Source: CAYHSY01 sp964359435
Lineage (GTDB): Bacteria > Patescibacteriota > Minisyncoccia > UBA6257 > JAUSGH01
DNA: 24,681 nucleotides
Direction: 5' to 3'
NCBI GenBank assembly: GCA_964359435.1
Contig: CAYHSY010000006.1
Span: forward strand, 1-24,681
The notes under the pieces are model-generated. The model was not told where the DNA came from. It saw only the letters and a list, made by a program, of their open reading frames with translations, and ran no database searches. A program made the translations under genes and the position numbers. Shown here piece by piece: positions 1 to 7,861 of the stretch. Position 1 is the first letter of the stretch, and each line of letters starts with the position of its first letter.

Positions 1-207
1 GATATTTTTAGGATTAAATTGTTTTATCAAGTAATACAATTCCAGGGCGTCATTTTGTCCGATGATCCATTTTCCTTCCGGAGAATTTTTGAATACGGCA
101 TAAACCTCTTTCAGGGCGGGGTTTTTTTGGAAAGAAATTCGGTTGCGCCAACGGAATAATGCTTGCTTTGTTTTGCTGCCGATTTTGTTGATGATTTTTC
201 TAATCAT
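1..207 (-). CDS. Probable class I SAM-dependent methyltransferase, N-terminal part (cut by window edge)
   Basis: An open frame reads leftward from an ATG at 207-205 through 69 codons without a stop and leaves the window at base 1. The N-terminus is basic (MIRKIINKIGSKTKQ) and is followed by a segment containing EGKWIIGQNDALELYYLI and ending FNPKNI. In many class I methyltransferases such a segment comes just before the first SAM-binding strand, which would lie outside the window. The methyltransferase call is therefore an inference from the lead-in only; the SAM motif itself is not visible. The gene is divergent from the 291-1694 gene, with 83 bases between the two starts. It could be another sugar or small-molecule methyltransferase of the glycan locus. 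The frame is well supported; the function is moderate to low confidence. Confidence 0.5.
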   Translation of the reverse strand, partial: MIRKIINKIGSKTKQALFRWRNRISFQKNPALKEVYAVFKNSPEGKWIIGQNDALELYYLIKQFNPKNI

Positions 208-279
208 AAGGCCAGTATATGTTTTACGCCGGACGAATGCAATGCCGCCGTGACTTGGGTTTGTATTATAGTGTTTTAT

Positions 280-285
280 TATAAT
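280..285 (+). promoter_or_regulatory. Consensus -10 box six bases before a start codon
   Basis: TATAAT at 280-285 ends five bases before the ATG at 291. With normal -10 to start spacing, transcription would begin at or next to the A of that ATG, so the mRNA would be leaderless. No Shine-Dalgarno sequence is present upstream. The start site is inferred, not measured. Confidence 0.5.
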
Positions 286-290
286 CATAA

Positions 291-1694
291 ATGAAGACCT
301 TATTTCTGCCTATCGCTTCGCCGGCCGTGTTTAAAAACCTTTTCTTTTTTGAGGGCAGTGTTTTCGACCGTCTGAAAAATTATAGCCGGATAAACCGGAA
401 TTTTCGGTTGGTGATCATTGTCCAGAAAAAACGCGATTACGACAAATATCTCCCAACGTTCGGGCCCTTGGTCGGTCCTAACCTGGCTTATGAGGGCATC
501 AATGTTCCGCTGAATAAATCATTGTTTCAAAAATTGTTTTATTTTGTATATTCGTATTTGATCTACACGGATACGACCCGGATTTTGGCCACCATGGGTA
601 TGCGGCCGGATGAGCCGCCGGCCGGCGGTAAAAGGCACATCGCTCCGATTAAATGGCTAATCGCCAATATTTTGGGACGCTCGGAGTTTATCAAAAGGAA
701 AGCCGTGCCATATTTATTCCTGCGTATTTTTAAGTTCCGGCCATTCGCCGAAATTTTCGAAAAATATCAGCCCGATTTGGTTTTCGCGAGCCACATTTAT
801 GGTTGGTTTGATCAAAACTTGTTGGCCGAAGCCAGGCGGCGAGAGGTGCGGAGCATGGGCATGCCGGCGAGCTGGGACCATTTGGATAAATACTTTATGG
901 CTTTTGGGGCGGATGAATTATTGGTGCCGAGCGAGCAGGTGAAAGAAGCGGCCGTAAGTTTCCAGGCCTATCAGCCGGAGCGAGCTCATGTAACCGGCTA
1001 TTCGTATTTTGATTTTATGACCGATCAAAAAAATTGGGTTTCCAAAAAAGAGACCGTCGATGCATTGGGGTTTCCGGAAAATGCCAAGTTTATAATTTAT
1101 ATTTCCGGCAGCACTTACTGTCCGGATGAGCCGGATATTATCGAAACATTAATCAAGTGGATGGACGAGGGGAAATTGGGGAGCGACGTGCGTTTGGTTA
1201 TCAGGCCTTATTACGGCGGCAGGGGCAAGGACAAAGAATTTGACGAACAAAAATTCAACCGGTTTGAGGAACATCCTCGCGTGGCGTTTTATAAACGCGA
1301 GTTTTGGGGTGATTTGGAAAAAAGCAAATATTTCGTGAATTTGCTTCGGCACTCGTCGCTGGTCATTGCGACTTACAGCACGGCCATCATGGAGGCCTCC
1401 ATTTTTGACAAGCCGATTATGGCTCTGGCTTTTGACGGGTATCAGCAGCGTCCGCTTTATCGGTCGATACGGCGTTTCAAAGATTTCGTACATTTCCAGG
1501 ACGTAATCAGAACCGGCGCCTTGAAAATTGCTTATGACCTCCCGCAACTTTTTCAGTATACGAAGAATTATCTCGAGAATCCGAAAATCGACGGGGCCGA
1601 GCGGGCAGTTATGAGGGATATTGTTTGCTATAAATTAGACAGCTTGGCATCTAAACGGATTTTTGATTTAATAATCAGTTCGCTTAATAAATAA
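291..1694 (+). CDS. GT-B-like surface-carbohydrate transferase (CDP-glycerol transferase / glycosyltransferase-like)
   Basis: This 467-aa protein has no signal peptide. The C-terminal half resembles GT-B nucleotide-sugar or CDP-glycerol-type transferases. MPASWDHLDKYF (near residue 190) and HVTGYSYFDF (near 235) look like the linker into the second Rossmann domain. The stretch LLRHSSLVIATYSTAIMEAS (about 350-370), followed by DKPIMAL, matches the donor-binding region of that fold, where a Ser/Thr-rich loop and a conserved Glu contact the donor. The protein probably transfers a sugar or polyol-phosphate during cell-surface polymer assembly on the cytoplasmic face. It is the first gene of a (+) run and is followed after one base by the gmhA-type gene, so they are probably co-transcribed. 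The start is supported by the -10 box at 280-285. The donor and acceptor cannot be read from the sequence. Confidence 0.6.
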   Translation: MKTLFLPIASPAVFKNLFFFEGSVFDRLKNYSRINRNFRLVIIVQKKRDYDKYLPTFGPLVGPNLAYEGINVPLNKSLFQKLFYFVYSYLIYTDTTRILATMGMRPDEPPAGGKRHIAPIKWLIANILGRSEFIKRKAVPYLFLRIFKFRPFAEIFEKYQPDLVFASHIYGWFDQNLLAEARRREVRSMGMPASWDHLDKYFMAFGADELLVPSEQVKEAAVSFQAYQPERAHVTGYSYFDFMTDQKNWVSKKETVDALGFPENAKFIIYISGSTYCPDEPDIIETLIKWMDEGKLGSDVRLVIRPYYGGRGKDKEFDEQKFNRFEEHPRVAFYKREFWGDLEKSKYFVNLLRHSSLVIATYSTAIMEASIFDKPIMALAFDGYQQRPLYRSIRRFKDFVHFQDVIRTGALKIAYDLPQLFQYTKNYLENPKIDGAERAVMRDIVCYKLDSLASKRIFDLIISSLNK

Positions 1695-1695
1695 A

Positions 1696-2274
1696 ATGAA
1701 ACAAGCCATTGGTGCCGCGCTTCGTGAAAGCGCGGCTGTAAAAATTAAAGTGGCGGAAAATCTGATTCCTGAGATTGAACAGGCAATTTCGGTTATCGTC
1801 GATGCTTATCGCCGTGGTGGAAAATTGTTACTTGCCGGCAACGGCGGTTCCGCGGCAGACGCGCAGCATATCGCCGCTGAATTTGTGGTGCGCTATAAAA
1901 TAGAAAGGCGCAGTTTACCGGCTATTGCCCTGACTACGGATACCTCAATCCTTACTGCTGCCGGCAATGATTACAGTTTTGAGGATATTTTCAGTCGCCA
2001 GTTGGAGGGTTTGGGCAATAAAGGCGATGTTTTTGTGGCGATTACCACCAGCGGCAATTCGCTTAACATATTAAAAGCGGTCAAGGCCGCAAACGATCTG
2101 GGTATTTATACGATAGGGTTGACCGGCAAAGACGGTGGTAAATTGGCGCCGCTCGTTAAATTGCCCATCATCATTCCCTCGGACTCTACCTCGCATATTC
2201 AGGAATCGCATATTGCCATTGGCCACATAATTTCGGATTTGGCAGAGCAGGCATTGTTTGCCGGAAAAAGTTAA
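1696..2274 (+). CDS. gmhA: Sedoheptulose-7-phosphate isomerase (SIS domain)
   Basis: The 192-aa product is the usual length for GmhA, which converts sedoheptulose 7-phosphate to D-glycero-D-manno-heptose 7-phosphate. The SIS-domain loop GNGGSAADAQH spans residues 48-58. The zinc-site residues of the family are present with correct spacing: H58 and E62 in the first motif, Q169 and H177 in the HIQESHIAIGH stretch. The gene starts one base after the previous stop and its own stop touches the ATG of the ABC transporter, so the three form one operon. The other heptose activation genes (HldE, GmhB, HldD) are not in this window, so heptose may be finished by genes elsewhere, or the enzyme may serve another ketose phosphate. 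The family call is strong; the exact substrate is not proven. Confidence 0.85.
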   Translation: MKQAIGAALRESAAVKIKVAENLIPEIEQAISVIVDAYRRGGKLLLAGNGGSAADAQHIAAEFVVRYKIERRSLPAIALTTDTSILTAAGNDYSFEDIFSRQLEGLGNKGDVFVAITTSGNSLNILKAVKAANDLGIYTIGLTGKDGGKLAPLVKLPIIIPSDSTSHIQESHIAIGHIISDLAEQALFAGKS

Positions 2275-4065
2275 ATGAATATTTTTAGGAAAATAAAGAA
2301 TATCAAAGAAAACCTCGGTTTGATTTACCGAGTTTTCGGCATTTATAGGTATAAGGTTTTATTTTTAACTCTCCTCGGATTTTCGAGCAGTTTATTGGAG
2401 GGTTTGGGTATTGGTGTTTTGGTGCCAATCTTTTCTTTTATAACCGGCAAAGATACGTTGGGTGGCGACATCGTGTCACGGAATATCGGCGTGGCCTTTA
2501 CTTATTTTGATATCAAGTCGGGTCTCGCGCCGTTGTTGGTGCTTATTTGTTCTTTATTTATATTGAAGGCAATTTTACGTCTGGGATTCGGTTATGTCAG
2601 CACTATGATGCTCGCCAATTTTGAATTAGAGATGAGGAAAAAAATTTACAGAAATTCTCTAACCGCTTCTTGGGGATATCTGTTGAAGCAAAAAGTGGGG
2701 GACATGCAGCACCTGCTTTTGAGTCATTTGAATTATACTTTCGTATCGCTTAAGTCTGTTGCGAACAATATCACCGATATCGCCGGATTTTTCGTGTATG
2801 TTACGATGGCATTGCTATTGTCTCCGCTTATAACTGCGGCGACGGTCGTGGGCGGCCTGGTTTTCTTGTTGGTCAATAATCCTTTGTCCGCCAAGATTAA
2901 AAATCTGGCCGAGAAAAGGACTAAAGCGGCTTTTGCCATCGCCGGTTATGTGACCGAGAATGCGCTGGGTCTCAAGAGCATCAAGTCCATGAATTTAGAA
3001 GGGCGAGTGTCCGACGCGGCGGATTATTTTTTCGTCAAATTTACCAAAGCGCGCAAAGCCCTGACGTTCGTGAAGGCAATTACTTCCGTGATTTTGGAGC
3101 CGTTCAGCGTAGTTTTTATCGCCGGAGTGTTTGCCGTGGCTTATAAGTTTTCCAGTTTTGACATCGGCGTATTTGTGGCGACGGTTTACCTGATTCACAA
3201 GACCTTTGTTTATTTTGGCAAGATCCAGGAGGCCCTGAATGAATTAAACGACACCATTCCCTATATTAAAAGCATTAATAAATTGCAAGAAGAGATTGCT
3301 CAAAACGAAGAAAAATTTTACGGAGCGGGAAAATTTGAATTTCAAAAAGAGCTGTCATTTAAGGATGTCAGTTTTGCGTATATTGCCGATAAATATGTTT
3401 TGAACAAGACGAATTTTACGATTAAGAAGGGCGAGATGGCGGGTATTATCGGCCCATCGGGTGTCGGTAAAACCACTGTAGTGGATCTATTACTGCGTCT
3501 TTTTGAAGTGCGCGAAGGCGCCATTTTACTTGACGGCGTGGACGTACGGGAAATCAGTTTGGCCGAATGGCGGCGGAATATCGGTTATGTCGCGCAAGAT
3601 ATGTTTTTGAAGAACGATACAGTCAGGAACAATATACGGTTTTTTGATGCCGGCATTACCGATGAGGCCATTGTCGCAGCCGCGAAACTTGTTGGGGCCG
3701 ATGAGTTTATAGAAAAATTGCCGCAAGGGTTTGAGACCGTCGTGGGCGAGCGAGGGGTGCTGCTTTCCGGCGGCCAAAAACAGAGGATAGTGCTCTCGCG
3801 CATCATGGCCAGGAATCCCAAAATAATCGTCTTCGATGAGGCGACCAGCGCCTTGGACAATGAGTCGGAAGCGATGATTAAAAAGACCATAGAAGATTTA
3901 AAGGGCGACGTAACCATAATTGCCATCGCGCACCGTCTGTCCACGGTTATGAGTGCGGATAGATTGTTGGTTTTGGGAGAAGGCAGGGTTTTGGAAACCG
4001 GTTCACCGGCCGAACTTTTAGCTAATGAGGATTCTTATTTTTACAAGGTATCCAACCTAAATTAA
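2275..4065 (+). CDS. ABC transporter, fused permease-ATPase (MsbA/PglK-type glycan or lipid flippase)
   Basis: The 596-aa half-transporter has an N-terminal membrane domain of about 330 residues with several hydrophobic helices (for example around 25-55, 80-105, 165-200 and 265-310), followed by an ATPase domain. The ATPase has Walker A GPSGVGKTT at 393-401 (Lys399), signature LLSGGQKQR at 496-504, Walker B IIVFDEATSAL at 517-527 with catalytic Glu522, and the switch His553 in IAHRLS. Fused half-transporters of this type flip lipid-linked oligosaccharides or lipids across the inner membrane as homodimers. Its place in a polysaccharide locus and its exact abutment to gmhA suggest export of a lipid-linked glycan. 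The family is certain; the cargo is inferred from neighbours. Confidence 0.85.
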   Translation: MNIFRKIKNIKENLGLIYRVFGIYRYKVLFLTLLGFSSSLLEGLGIGVLVPIFSFITGKDTLGGDIVSRNIGVAFTYFDIKSGLAPLLVLICSLFILKAILRLGFGYVSTMMLANFELEMRKKIYRNSLTASWGYLLKQKVGDMQHLLLSHLNYTFVSLKSVANNITDIAGFFVYVTMALLLSPLITAATVVGGLVFLLVNNPLSAKIKNLAEKRTKAAFAIAGYVTENALGLKSIKSMNLEGRVSDAADYFFVKFTKARKALTFVKAITSVILEPFSVVFIAGVFAVAYKFSSFDIGVFVATVYLIHKTFVYFGKIQEALNELNDTIPYIKSINKLQEEIAQNEEKFYGAGKFEFQKELSFKDVSFAYIADKYVLNKTNFTIKKGEMAGIIGPSGVGKTTVVDLLLRLFEVREGAILLDGVDVREISLAEWRRNIGYVAQDMFLKNDTVRNNIRFFDAGITDEAIVAAAKLVGADEFIEKLPQGFETVVGERGVLLSGGQKQRIVLSRIMARNPKIIVFDEATSALDNESEAMIKKTIEDLKGDVTIIAIAHRLSTVMSADRLLVLGEGRVLETGSPAELLANEDSYFYKVSNLN

Positions 4066-4102
4066 GGCGAATGGGCGGGTGGGAAGATGTTGGCCTTGAA
4101 TT

Positions 4103-4111
4103 TGTTATATA
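4103..4111 (+). promoter_or_regulatory. Extended -10 promoter before the CDP-sugar cassette
   Basis: TGT followed by TATATA at 4106-4111 forms an extended -10 element three bases before the ATG at 4115. No -35 match lies at the right distance. It follows the 49-base gap after the ABC transporter and probably starts a new transcript with little or no leader. Confidence 0.4.
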
Positions 4112-4114
4112 AAT

Positions 4115-4936
4115 ATGCCAAATGAATCAATCCCGGTTGTTATTTTGTGCGGCGGTAAGGGTACCCGCATGAAGGAGGAAACCGAATACAGGCCCAAGCC
4201 CTTGGTGGAAGTGGGCGGCCGGCCGGTTTTGTGGCACATCATGAAGCATTATGCTTATTTCGGCCACGATCATTTTGTGCTGGCTTTGGGGTATAAGGGC
4301 GGTATGATCAAGGATTATTTTTTGAACCATCGGGCCCTGGCCAATGACTTTACTTTTTCTTTAGCCAAAAATTCACTGGAATTTCATTCCGGTGAAAAAG
4401 ATGATTTCAGGATCACGTTCGCGGACACGGGGCTGGAGAGTTTGACCGGCGCGCGCCTTTTGCAGATTAAAAAATACATTAAAGGCGACACTTTTATGGT
4501 GACTTATGGTGACGGCGTCTCCGATCTGGATATAAACGATTTGATAAAATTTCATCGTAAAAAGAACGTGATCGCGACCATAACCGGAGTTCATCCCCAC
4601 TCAAAATATGGCATGGTTAAGATTGGTAAAAATGGTTTGGTGACGAACTTTGACCAGAAGCCGAGAATGGAGGAATACGTGAGCGGCGGTTTCATGATTT
4701 TTAACAAAAAGATCTTTGATTATCTGGAATCCGGACCCATGGAGTTGGCTTTCCCTAAATTAATTAAAGAAAAACAGCTGGCTATTTATTGCCATGACGG
4801 TTTTTGGAAAGCGGTTGATACTTACCAGGAGTTGGAGGAGTTGAACAGAGTGTGGGCGGGGGGCCGTCCTTGGGCGGTGTGGGAAAGCGGCTACGAAATA
4901 CGAAAAAATACGAATATACGAAAGTTGAAGAAATAA
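4115..4936 (+). CDS. rfbF: Glucose-1-phosphate cytidylyltransferase
   Basis: This enzyme makes CDP-glucose from CTP and glucose 1-phosphate, the entry step of CDP-deoxysugar pathways. The N-terminus carries the nucleotidyltransferase signature (ILCGGKGTRM at 10-19, then YRPKPLVEVGGRP). The metal and nucleotide region VTYGDGVSDLDIND lies near residue 128, and FWKAVDTYQELEELN near the end is typical of RfbF. The protein has 273 aa, somewhat longer than the usual RfbF of about 257. The extra tail GYEIRKNTNIRKLKK is encoded by a dispersed repeat that begins at 4890. The dehydratase follows, so CDP-glucose is passed straight on. The only close in-frame ATG is at 4115, directly behind a promoter-like box. 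High confidence. Confidence 0.9.
   Translation: MPNESIPVVILCGGKGTRMKEETEYRPKPLVEVGGRPVLWHIMKHYAYFGHDHFVLALGYKGGMIKDYFLNHRALANDFTFSLAKNSLEFHSGEKDDFRITFADTGLESLTGARLLQIKKYIKGDTFMVTYGDGVSDLDINDLIKFHRKKNVIATITGVHPHSKYGMVKIGKNGLVTNFDQKPRMEEYVSGGFMIFNKKIFDYLESGPMELAFPKLIKEKQLAIYCHDGFWKAVDTYQELEELNRVWAGGRPWAVWESGYEIRKNTNIRKLKK
4890..4923 (+). repeat. Dispersed repeat, copy 1 (inside the 3' end of rfbF)
   Basis: The repeat begins GCTACGAAATACGAAAAAA and continues TACGAATATACGAA. It supplies the last codons of rfbF. A second, inverted copy lies at 4943-4973 and a third, direct copy at 19879-19912. Confidence 0.85.
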
Positions 4937-4942
4937 GTTTTA

Positions 4943-4973
4943 GTATATTCGTAAATTGTTCGTATTTCGTAGC
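4943..4973 (-). repeat. Dispersed repeat, copy 2 (inverted)
   Basis: On the minus strand it begins GCTACGAAATACGAA and ends ACGAATATAC. With copy 1 it forms a long inverted repeat around the rfbF stop codon (4934-4936), separated by about 19 bases. The transcript could fold into a hairpin between rfbF and rfbG, possibly a processing or attenuation point. There is no U-run typical of a terminator. Confidence 0.8.
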
Positions 4974-4978
4974 TATTT

Positions 4979-6034
4979 ATGAAAGAATTTTATAAAAATA
5001 AAAAAGTGTTGATTACGGGCCACACGGGGTTTAAGGGTGCGTGGCTCGGGCAACTGCTCTGCGAATTGGGCGCGAGTGTTACGGGCGTTGCTTTGCGGCC
5101 GCATACCAAGCCCAATCTTTTTACGGCTATAAAATTGAAAGACAGGGTCAAGACCTATTTCGCGGATATCTGTGATTACCAAAAACTGGACCGGATTTTC
5201 AAGAAAGAAAAACCGGAAATCGTTTTTCATTTGGCCGCGCAAGCGATAGTCCGGACCGGATATAATGAGCCGTTGCTGACCCATAAAACCAACGTGCTGG
5301 GGACGGCGAACGTGCTGGAGGCTATTCGCAATAATTCGTCCGTAAAAGCCGCGGTCATAGTCACAACTGACAAGGTTTATGCGGAGCGCCTCGGGGCGGC
5401 CTATGCCGAGACAGATCCTTTGGGCGCCAATGACCCATATAGCGCCAGCAAGGCGGCGGCCGACATTGTGACGCAATCATACATGAAGGCATTTTTCGGG
5501 GAGAGCGGCGCCGCGAAAATCGCAATTGCCCGGGCGGGGAATGTTATTGGCGGCGGGGACTGGGGCGAGGATAGGATTTTGACGGATATTGTGAGAGCCA
5601 GATATGAAAACAATAACTTGTTGCTGATTAGGAACCCCGATGCCGTGCGGCCTTGGCAGTATGTTTTGGAGCCTTTGTGGGGTTATGCAAAGCTCGCAGA
5701 AAAACTTATAAATGGAGCCGGTGATTTTTCTAGGCCGTGGAATTTTGGACCGGAAGAAAGTTCGGCCAAAACCATTGACGTGGTAACTGCTGCCGCAGCG
5801 CGACTCGGTAATTTGCGTTATCGGATTCATCCGGACGCGAGCAAGCCGGAATCTCAGATCTTGAAATTGGATCCGGCCAGGGCCATAAAAGAATTGAATT
5901 GGAAGCCAATCTATGGCTTGGATGAAGCGCTCCGGCTGACATTCGACTGGTACGAACAGTTCTATGTGTCTCCTCGGACAGCGCTGGCTATTACCAATAA
6001 ACAAATTTCTGATTTTATTCATAAAATAATTTGA
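4979..6034 (+). CDS. rfbG: CDP-glucose 4,6-dehydratase
   Basis: This 351-aa extended short-chain dehydrogenase converts CDP-glucose to CDP-4-keto-6-deoxyglucose. The NAD-binding glycine motif ITGHTGFKGAW lies at 12-22, in the RfbG-specific form. TTDKVY contains the catalytic Thr region, and the active-site pair is Y154/K158 in PYSASKAA. RNPDAVRPWQYVLEPLWGY (about 218-236) is a typical RfbG segment. Length is normal for the family. It follows rfbF after 42 bases filled by one arm of an inverted repeat, and the C-methyltransferase starts one base after its stop. Together with rfbF the identification is very secure. Confidence 0.92.
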   Translation: MKEFYKNKKVLITGHTGFKGAWLGQLLCELGASVTGVALRPHTKPNLFTAIKLKDRVKTYFADICDYQKLDRIFKKEKPEIVFHLAAQAIVRTGYNEPLLTHKTNVLGTANVLEAIRNNSSVKAAVIVTTDKVYAERLGAAYAETDPLGANDPYSASKAAADIVTQSYMKAFFGESGAAKIAIARAGNVIGGGDWGEDRILTDIVRARYENNNLLLIRNPDAVRPWQYVLEPLWGYAKLAEKLINGAGDFSRPWNFGPEESSAKTIDVVTAAAARLGNLRYRIHPDASKPESQILKLDPARAIKELNWKPIYGLDEALRLTFDWYEQFYVSPRTALAITNKQISDFIHKII

Positions 6035-6035
6035 T

Positions 6036-7247
6036 ATGAAGTGCAGATCTTGTAATACAAAACTGAAGCCCTTTTTTTCGCTGGCGCGCATGCCTCTGGT
6101 GAACGCTTTTTTGAAAAAGGCGGATCTGAAGCATGAAAAAAAATATGAGTTGGCCACGGCTTTCTGTCCAAAGTGTTTTTTGGTGCAACTCACCAAAACC
6201 ATCCCACCCGAAGAGCTTTTTACGGACTATCTTTATTTTTCTTCAACCTCGGCATCGTTCCTCGCGCATTGCGAGGCAACGGCCGACGTATTGATCAAAA
6301 GATTGAGGTTGGGTAAAGAGAGTCTGGTTTTGGAAATTGCTTCCAATGACGGGGCGCAGCTTCAATGCTTCGATAAAGTCGGTATTCCGATTTTGGGCGT
6401 TGATCCGGCTAAGAATATCGCGCGCTTGGCGAACAGCCGCGGCATACCTACTATTCCCGAATTTTTTACTCACGCCTTCGCGATCCATTTGAAAGAGCAT
6501 GAACGAGTGACGGCAGATTTGGTATTTGGGGCGAACGTTTTGGCTCATGTGCCAAATATTAATAATTTTTTGGATGGAGTACGGGTGATCCTTGCCCCGC
6601 GCGGCACGGCCGTTTTTGAATTCCCGTACCTTAAAGGATTGCTGGAAAATAAATTTGATACTATTTATCATGAACATGTTTTTTATTATTCGCTTCTTGC
6701 CTTGCGAAATGTGTTTGAACGTTCCGGTTTGCGCATCTATGATCTTGAACTCACGCCGGTACAGGGCGGATCACTCCGAATTTTCGCGTCGTATCCCGGA
6801 GCATTTCCCATTAGTAAAAGCGTTGGGGAATTACTGGCTGCAGAATTGAAATCGGGATATGATAAATTTGAAACTTACGTTAAAATGGGGGTAAGTGTCG
6901 CCAAATTAAAAACTAATCTTCTGGAGCTTTTAGCAACACTCAAAAAACAAGACAAAAGGATCGCCGCTTACGGTGCGCCGGCCAAAGGTAACGTGCTTTT
7001 GAATTATTTAGGCATCGGCAATAAGTATTTGGATTTTATAGTGGATAAGGCCCCGGCAAAGCAGGGTCTTTATACGCCGGGTATGCAGATGAAGGTGCTC
7101 CATCCTCGTGTGATCGCGGATAGAAAGCCGGATTATCTCTTAGTGCTTTGTTGGAATATCGCGGATGAAGTAGTGGAGCAATTGCGGGATTATAAGAAGG
7201 CGGGCGGAAAATTTATTATTCCGGTGCCGGAAATAAAAATTATTTAA
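6036..7247 (+). CDS. NDP-sugar C-methyltransferase, zinc-binding (TylCIII/NovU-like)
   Basis: The 403-aa protein has three parts typical of sugar C-methyltransferases. The first is an N-terminal zinc-binding domain with C3/C6 and C44/C47. The second is a SAM-binding Rossmann domain (LEIASNDGAQL near 100 and FGANVLAHVPN near 168). The third is a C-terminal domain containing AAYGAPAKGNVLLNY and IPVPEI. Relatives add a methyl group to C3 of a 4-keto-6-deoxy sugar nucleotide and often also bear an epimerase partner. Lying between the 4,6-dehydratase and a 3,5-epimerase, it probably methylates CDP-4-keto-6-deoxyglucose to give a branched sugar. The family is secure; the position methylated is inferred. 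Confidence 0.82.
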   Translation: MKCRSCNTKLKPFFSLARMPLVNAFLKKADLKHEKKYELATAFCPKCFLVQLTKTIPPEELFTDYLYFSSTSASFLAHCEATADVLIKRLRLGKESLVLEIASNDGAQLQCFDKVGIPILGVDPAKNIARLANSRGIPTIPEFFTHAFAIHLKEHERVTADLVFGANVLAHVPNINNFLDGVRVILAPRGTAVFEFPYLKGLLENKFDTIYHEHVFYYSLLALRNVFERSGLRIYDLELTPVQGGSLRIFASYPGAFPISKSVGELLAAELKSGYDKFETYVKMGVSVAKLKTNLLELLATLKKQDKRIAAYGAPAKGNVLLNYLGIGNKYLDFIVDKAPAKQGLYTPGMQMKVLHPRVIADRKPDYLLVLCWNIADEVVEQLRDYKKAGGKFIIPVPEIKII

Positions 7248-7248
7248 C

Positions 7249-7785
7249 ATGAATTTTCAAAAAACAAATATTAAGGATGTTTATATTATCAAACTGGAAC
7301 CGCAGATGGATGATCGGGGTTATTTTATGCGTACTTTTGACGAGGATTTGGTGAGGCGGGGGATAGACAGATTTTCCATTAAGCAGGCGAGCCAGGCCGT
7401 GACCAAGCGCGCCGGCACTATTCGTGGCCTGCATTACCAAAAAGATCCCAAAGAAGAGGCGAAGATTGTGCGTTGCGTGAAAGGCAAGATATATGATGTG
7501 GCGGTGGATTTGCGGCCCAATTCTCCTGATTATAAACGATGGATCAGCGTGGAATTGAAAGAGGATAATTACACCGCGCTTTATATCCCCAAGGGTTGTG
7601 CCCATGGGTTCCAGACATTGACTGACGACGTGGTGGTGGAATATCTGATTAACGAAGAATATGTGCCGGAACTCTCGGCCGGCATCCGTTATGACGATCC
7701 GGAGATTGCGGTGGCGTGGCCTATGCGCAACCCGATTTTGAGTGAGAAAGATCAGGCATTGCCGGTGTTGACACCAAACCAATAA
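7249..7785 (+). CDS. dTDP-4-dehydrorhamnose 3,5-epimerase family protein (probably acting on a CDP-4-keto sugar)
   Basis: This 178-aa cupin-fold epimerase has the RmlC hallmarks: DDRGYFMRTF (21-30), the catalytic His62 in RGLHYQ, D87 in VDLR, YIPKGCAHGFQTL (112-124), and the general-acid tyrosine region around Y132. Length matches RmlC. RmlC itself works on dTDP sugars, but no rmlA or rmlB is present here. The neighbours make a CDP-4-keto-6-deoxy sugar, so this copy likely epimerises that or its C-methylated product. It starts one base after the methyltransferase stop. The next gene has its own promoter whose -35 box lies inside this gene's 3' end. Confidence 0.82.
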   Translation: MNFQKTNIKDVYIIKLEPQMDDRGYFMRTFDEDLVRRGIDRFSIKQASQAVTKRAGTIRGLHYQKDPKEEAKIVRCVKGKIYDVAVDLRPNSPDYKRWISVELKEDNYTALYIPKGCAHGFQTLTDDVVVEYLINEEYVPELSAGIRYDDPEIAVAWPMRNPILSEKDQALPVLTPNQ

Positions 7786-7796
7786 TTTGTTATATT
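7768..7796 (+). promoter_or_regulatory. Strong sigma70-type promoter for the DGR target gene
   Basis: TTGACA at 7768-7773 and TATATT at 7791-7796 are separated by exactly 17 bases, and TG at 7788-7789 adds an extended -10. This is the best promoter seen in the window. The -35 box lies inside the 3' end of the epimerase gene. The predicted start near 7803 gives a leader of about 59 bases, unlike the nearly leaderless neighbours. Confidence 0.75.
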
Positions 7797-7816
7797 TACC
7801 CACATGATTAGGCAAC

Positions 7817-7834
7817 GTGCTTAATCAGCACTTT
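7817..7834 (+). promoter_or_regulatory. Small hairpin in the target-gene leader
   Basis: GTGCT (7817-7821) pairs with AGCAC (7827-7831) over a 5-base loop, followed by TTTT. It could slow read-through from the upstream operon or act as a leader structure. The stem is short, so this is tentative. Confidence 0.25.
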
Positions 7835-7846
7835 TCCAAATGATTC

Positions 7847-7854
7847 AAGGAGGT
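7847..7854 (+). promoter_or_regulatory. Strong ribosome-binding site deciding the target-gene start
   Basis: AAGGAGGT ends seven bases before the ATG at 7862, an almost full anti-Shine-Dalgarno match at ideal spacing. Most genes of the flanking glycan locus lack such a site. It fixes the start of the DGR target. Confidence 0.85.
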
Positions 7855-7861
7855 AAGAGTC

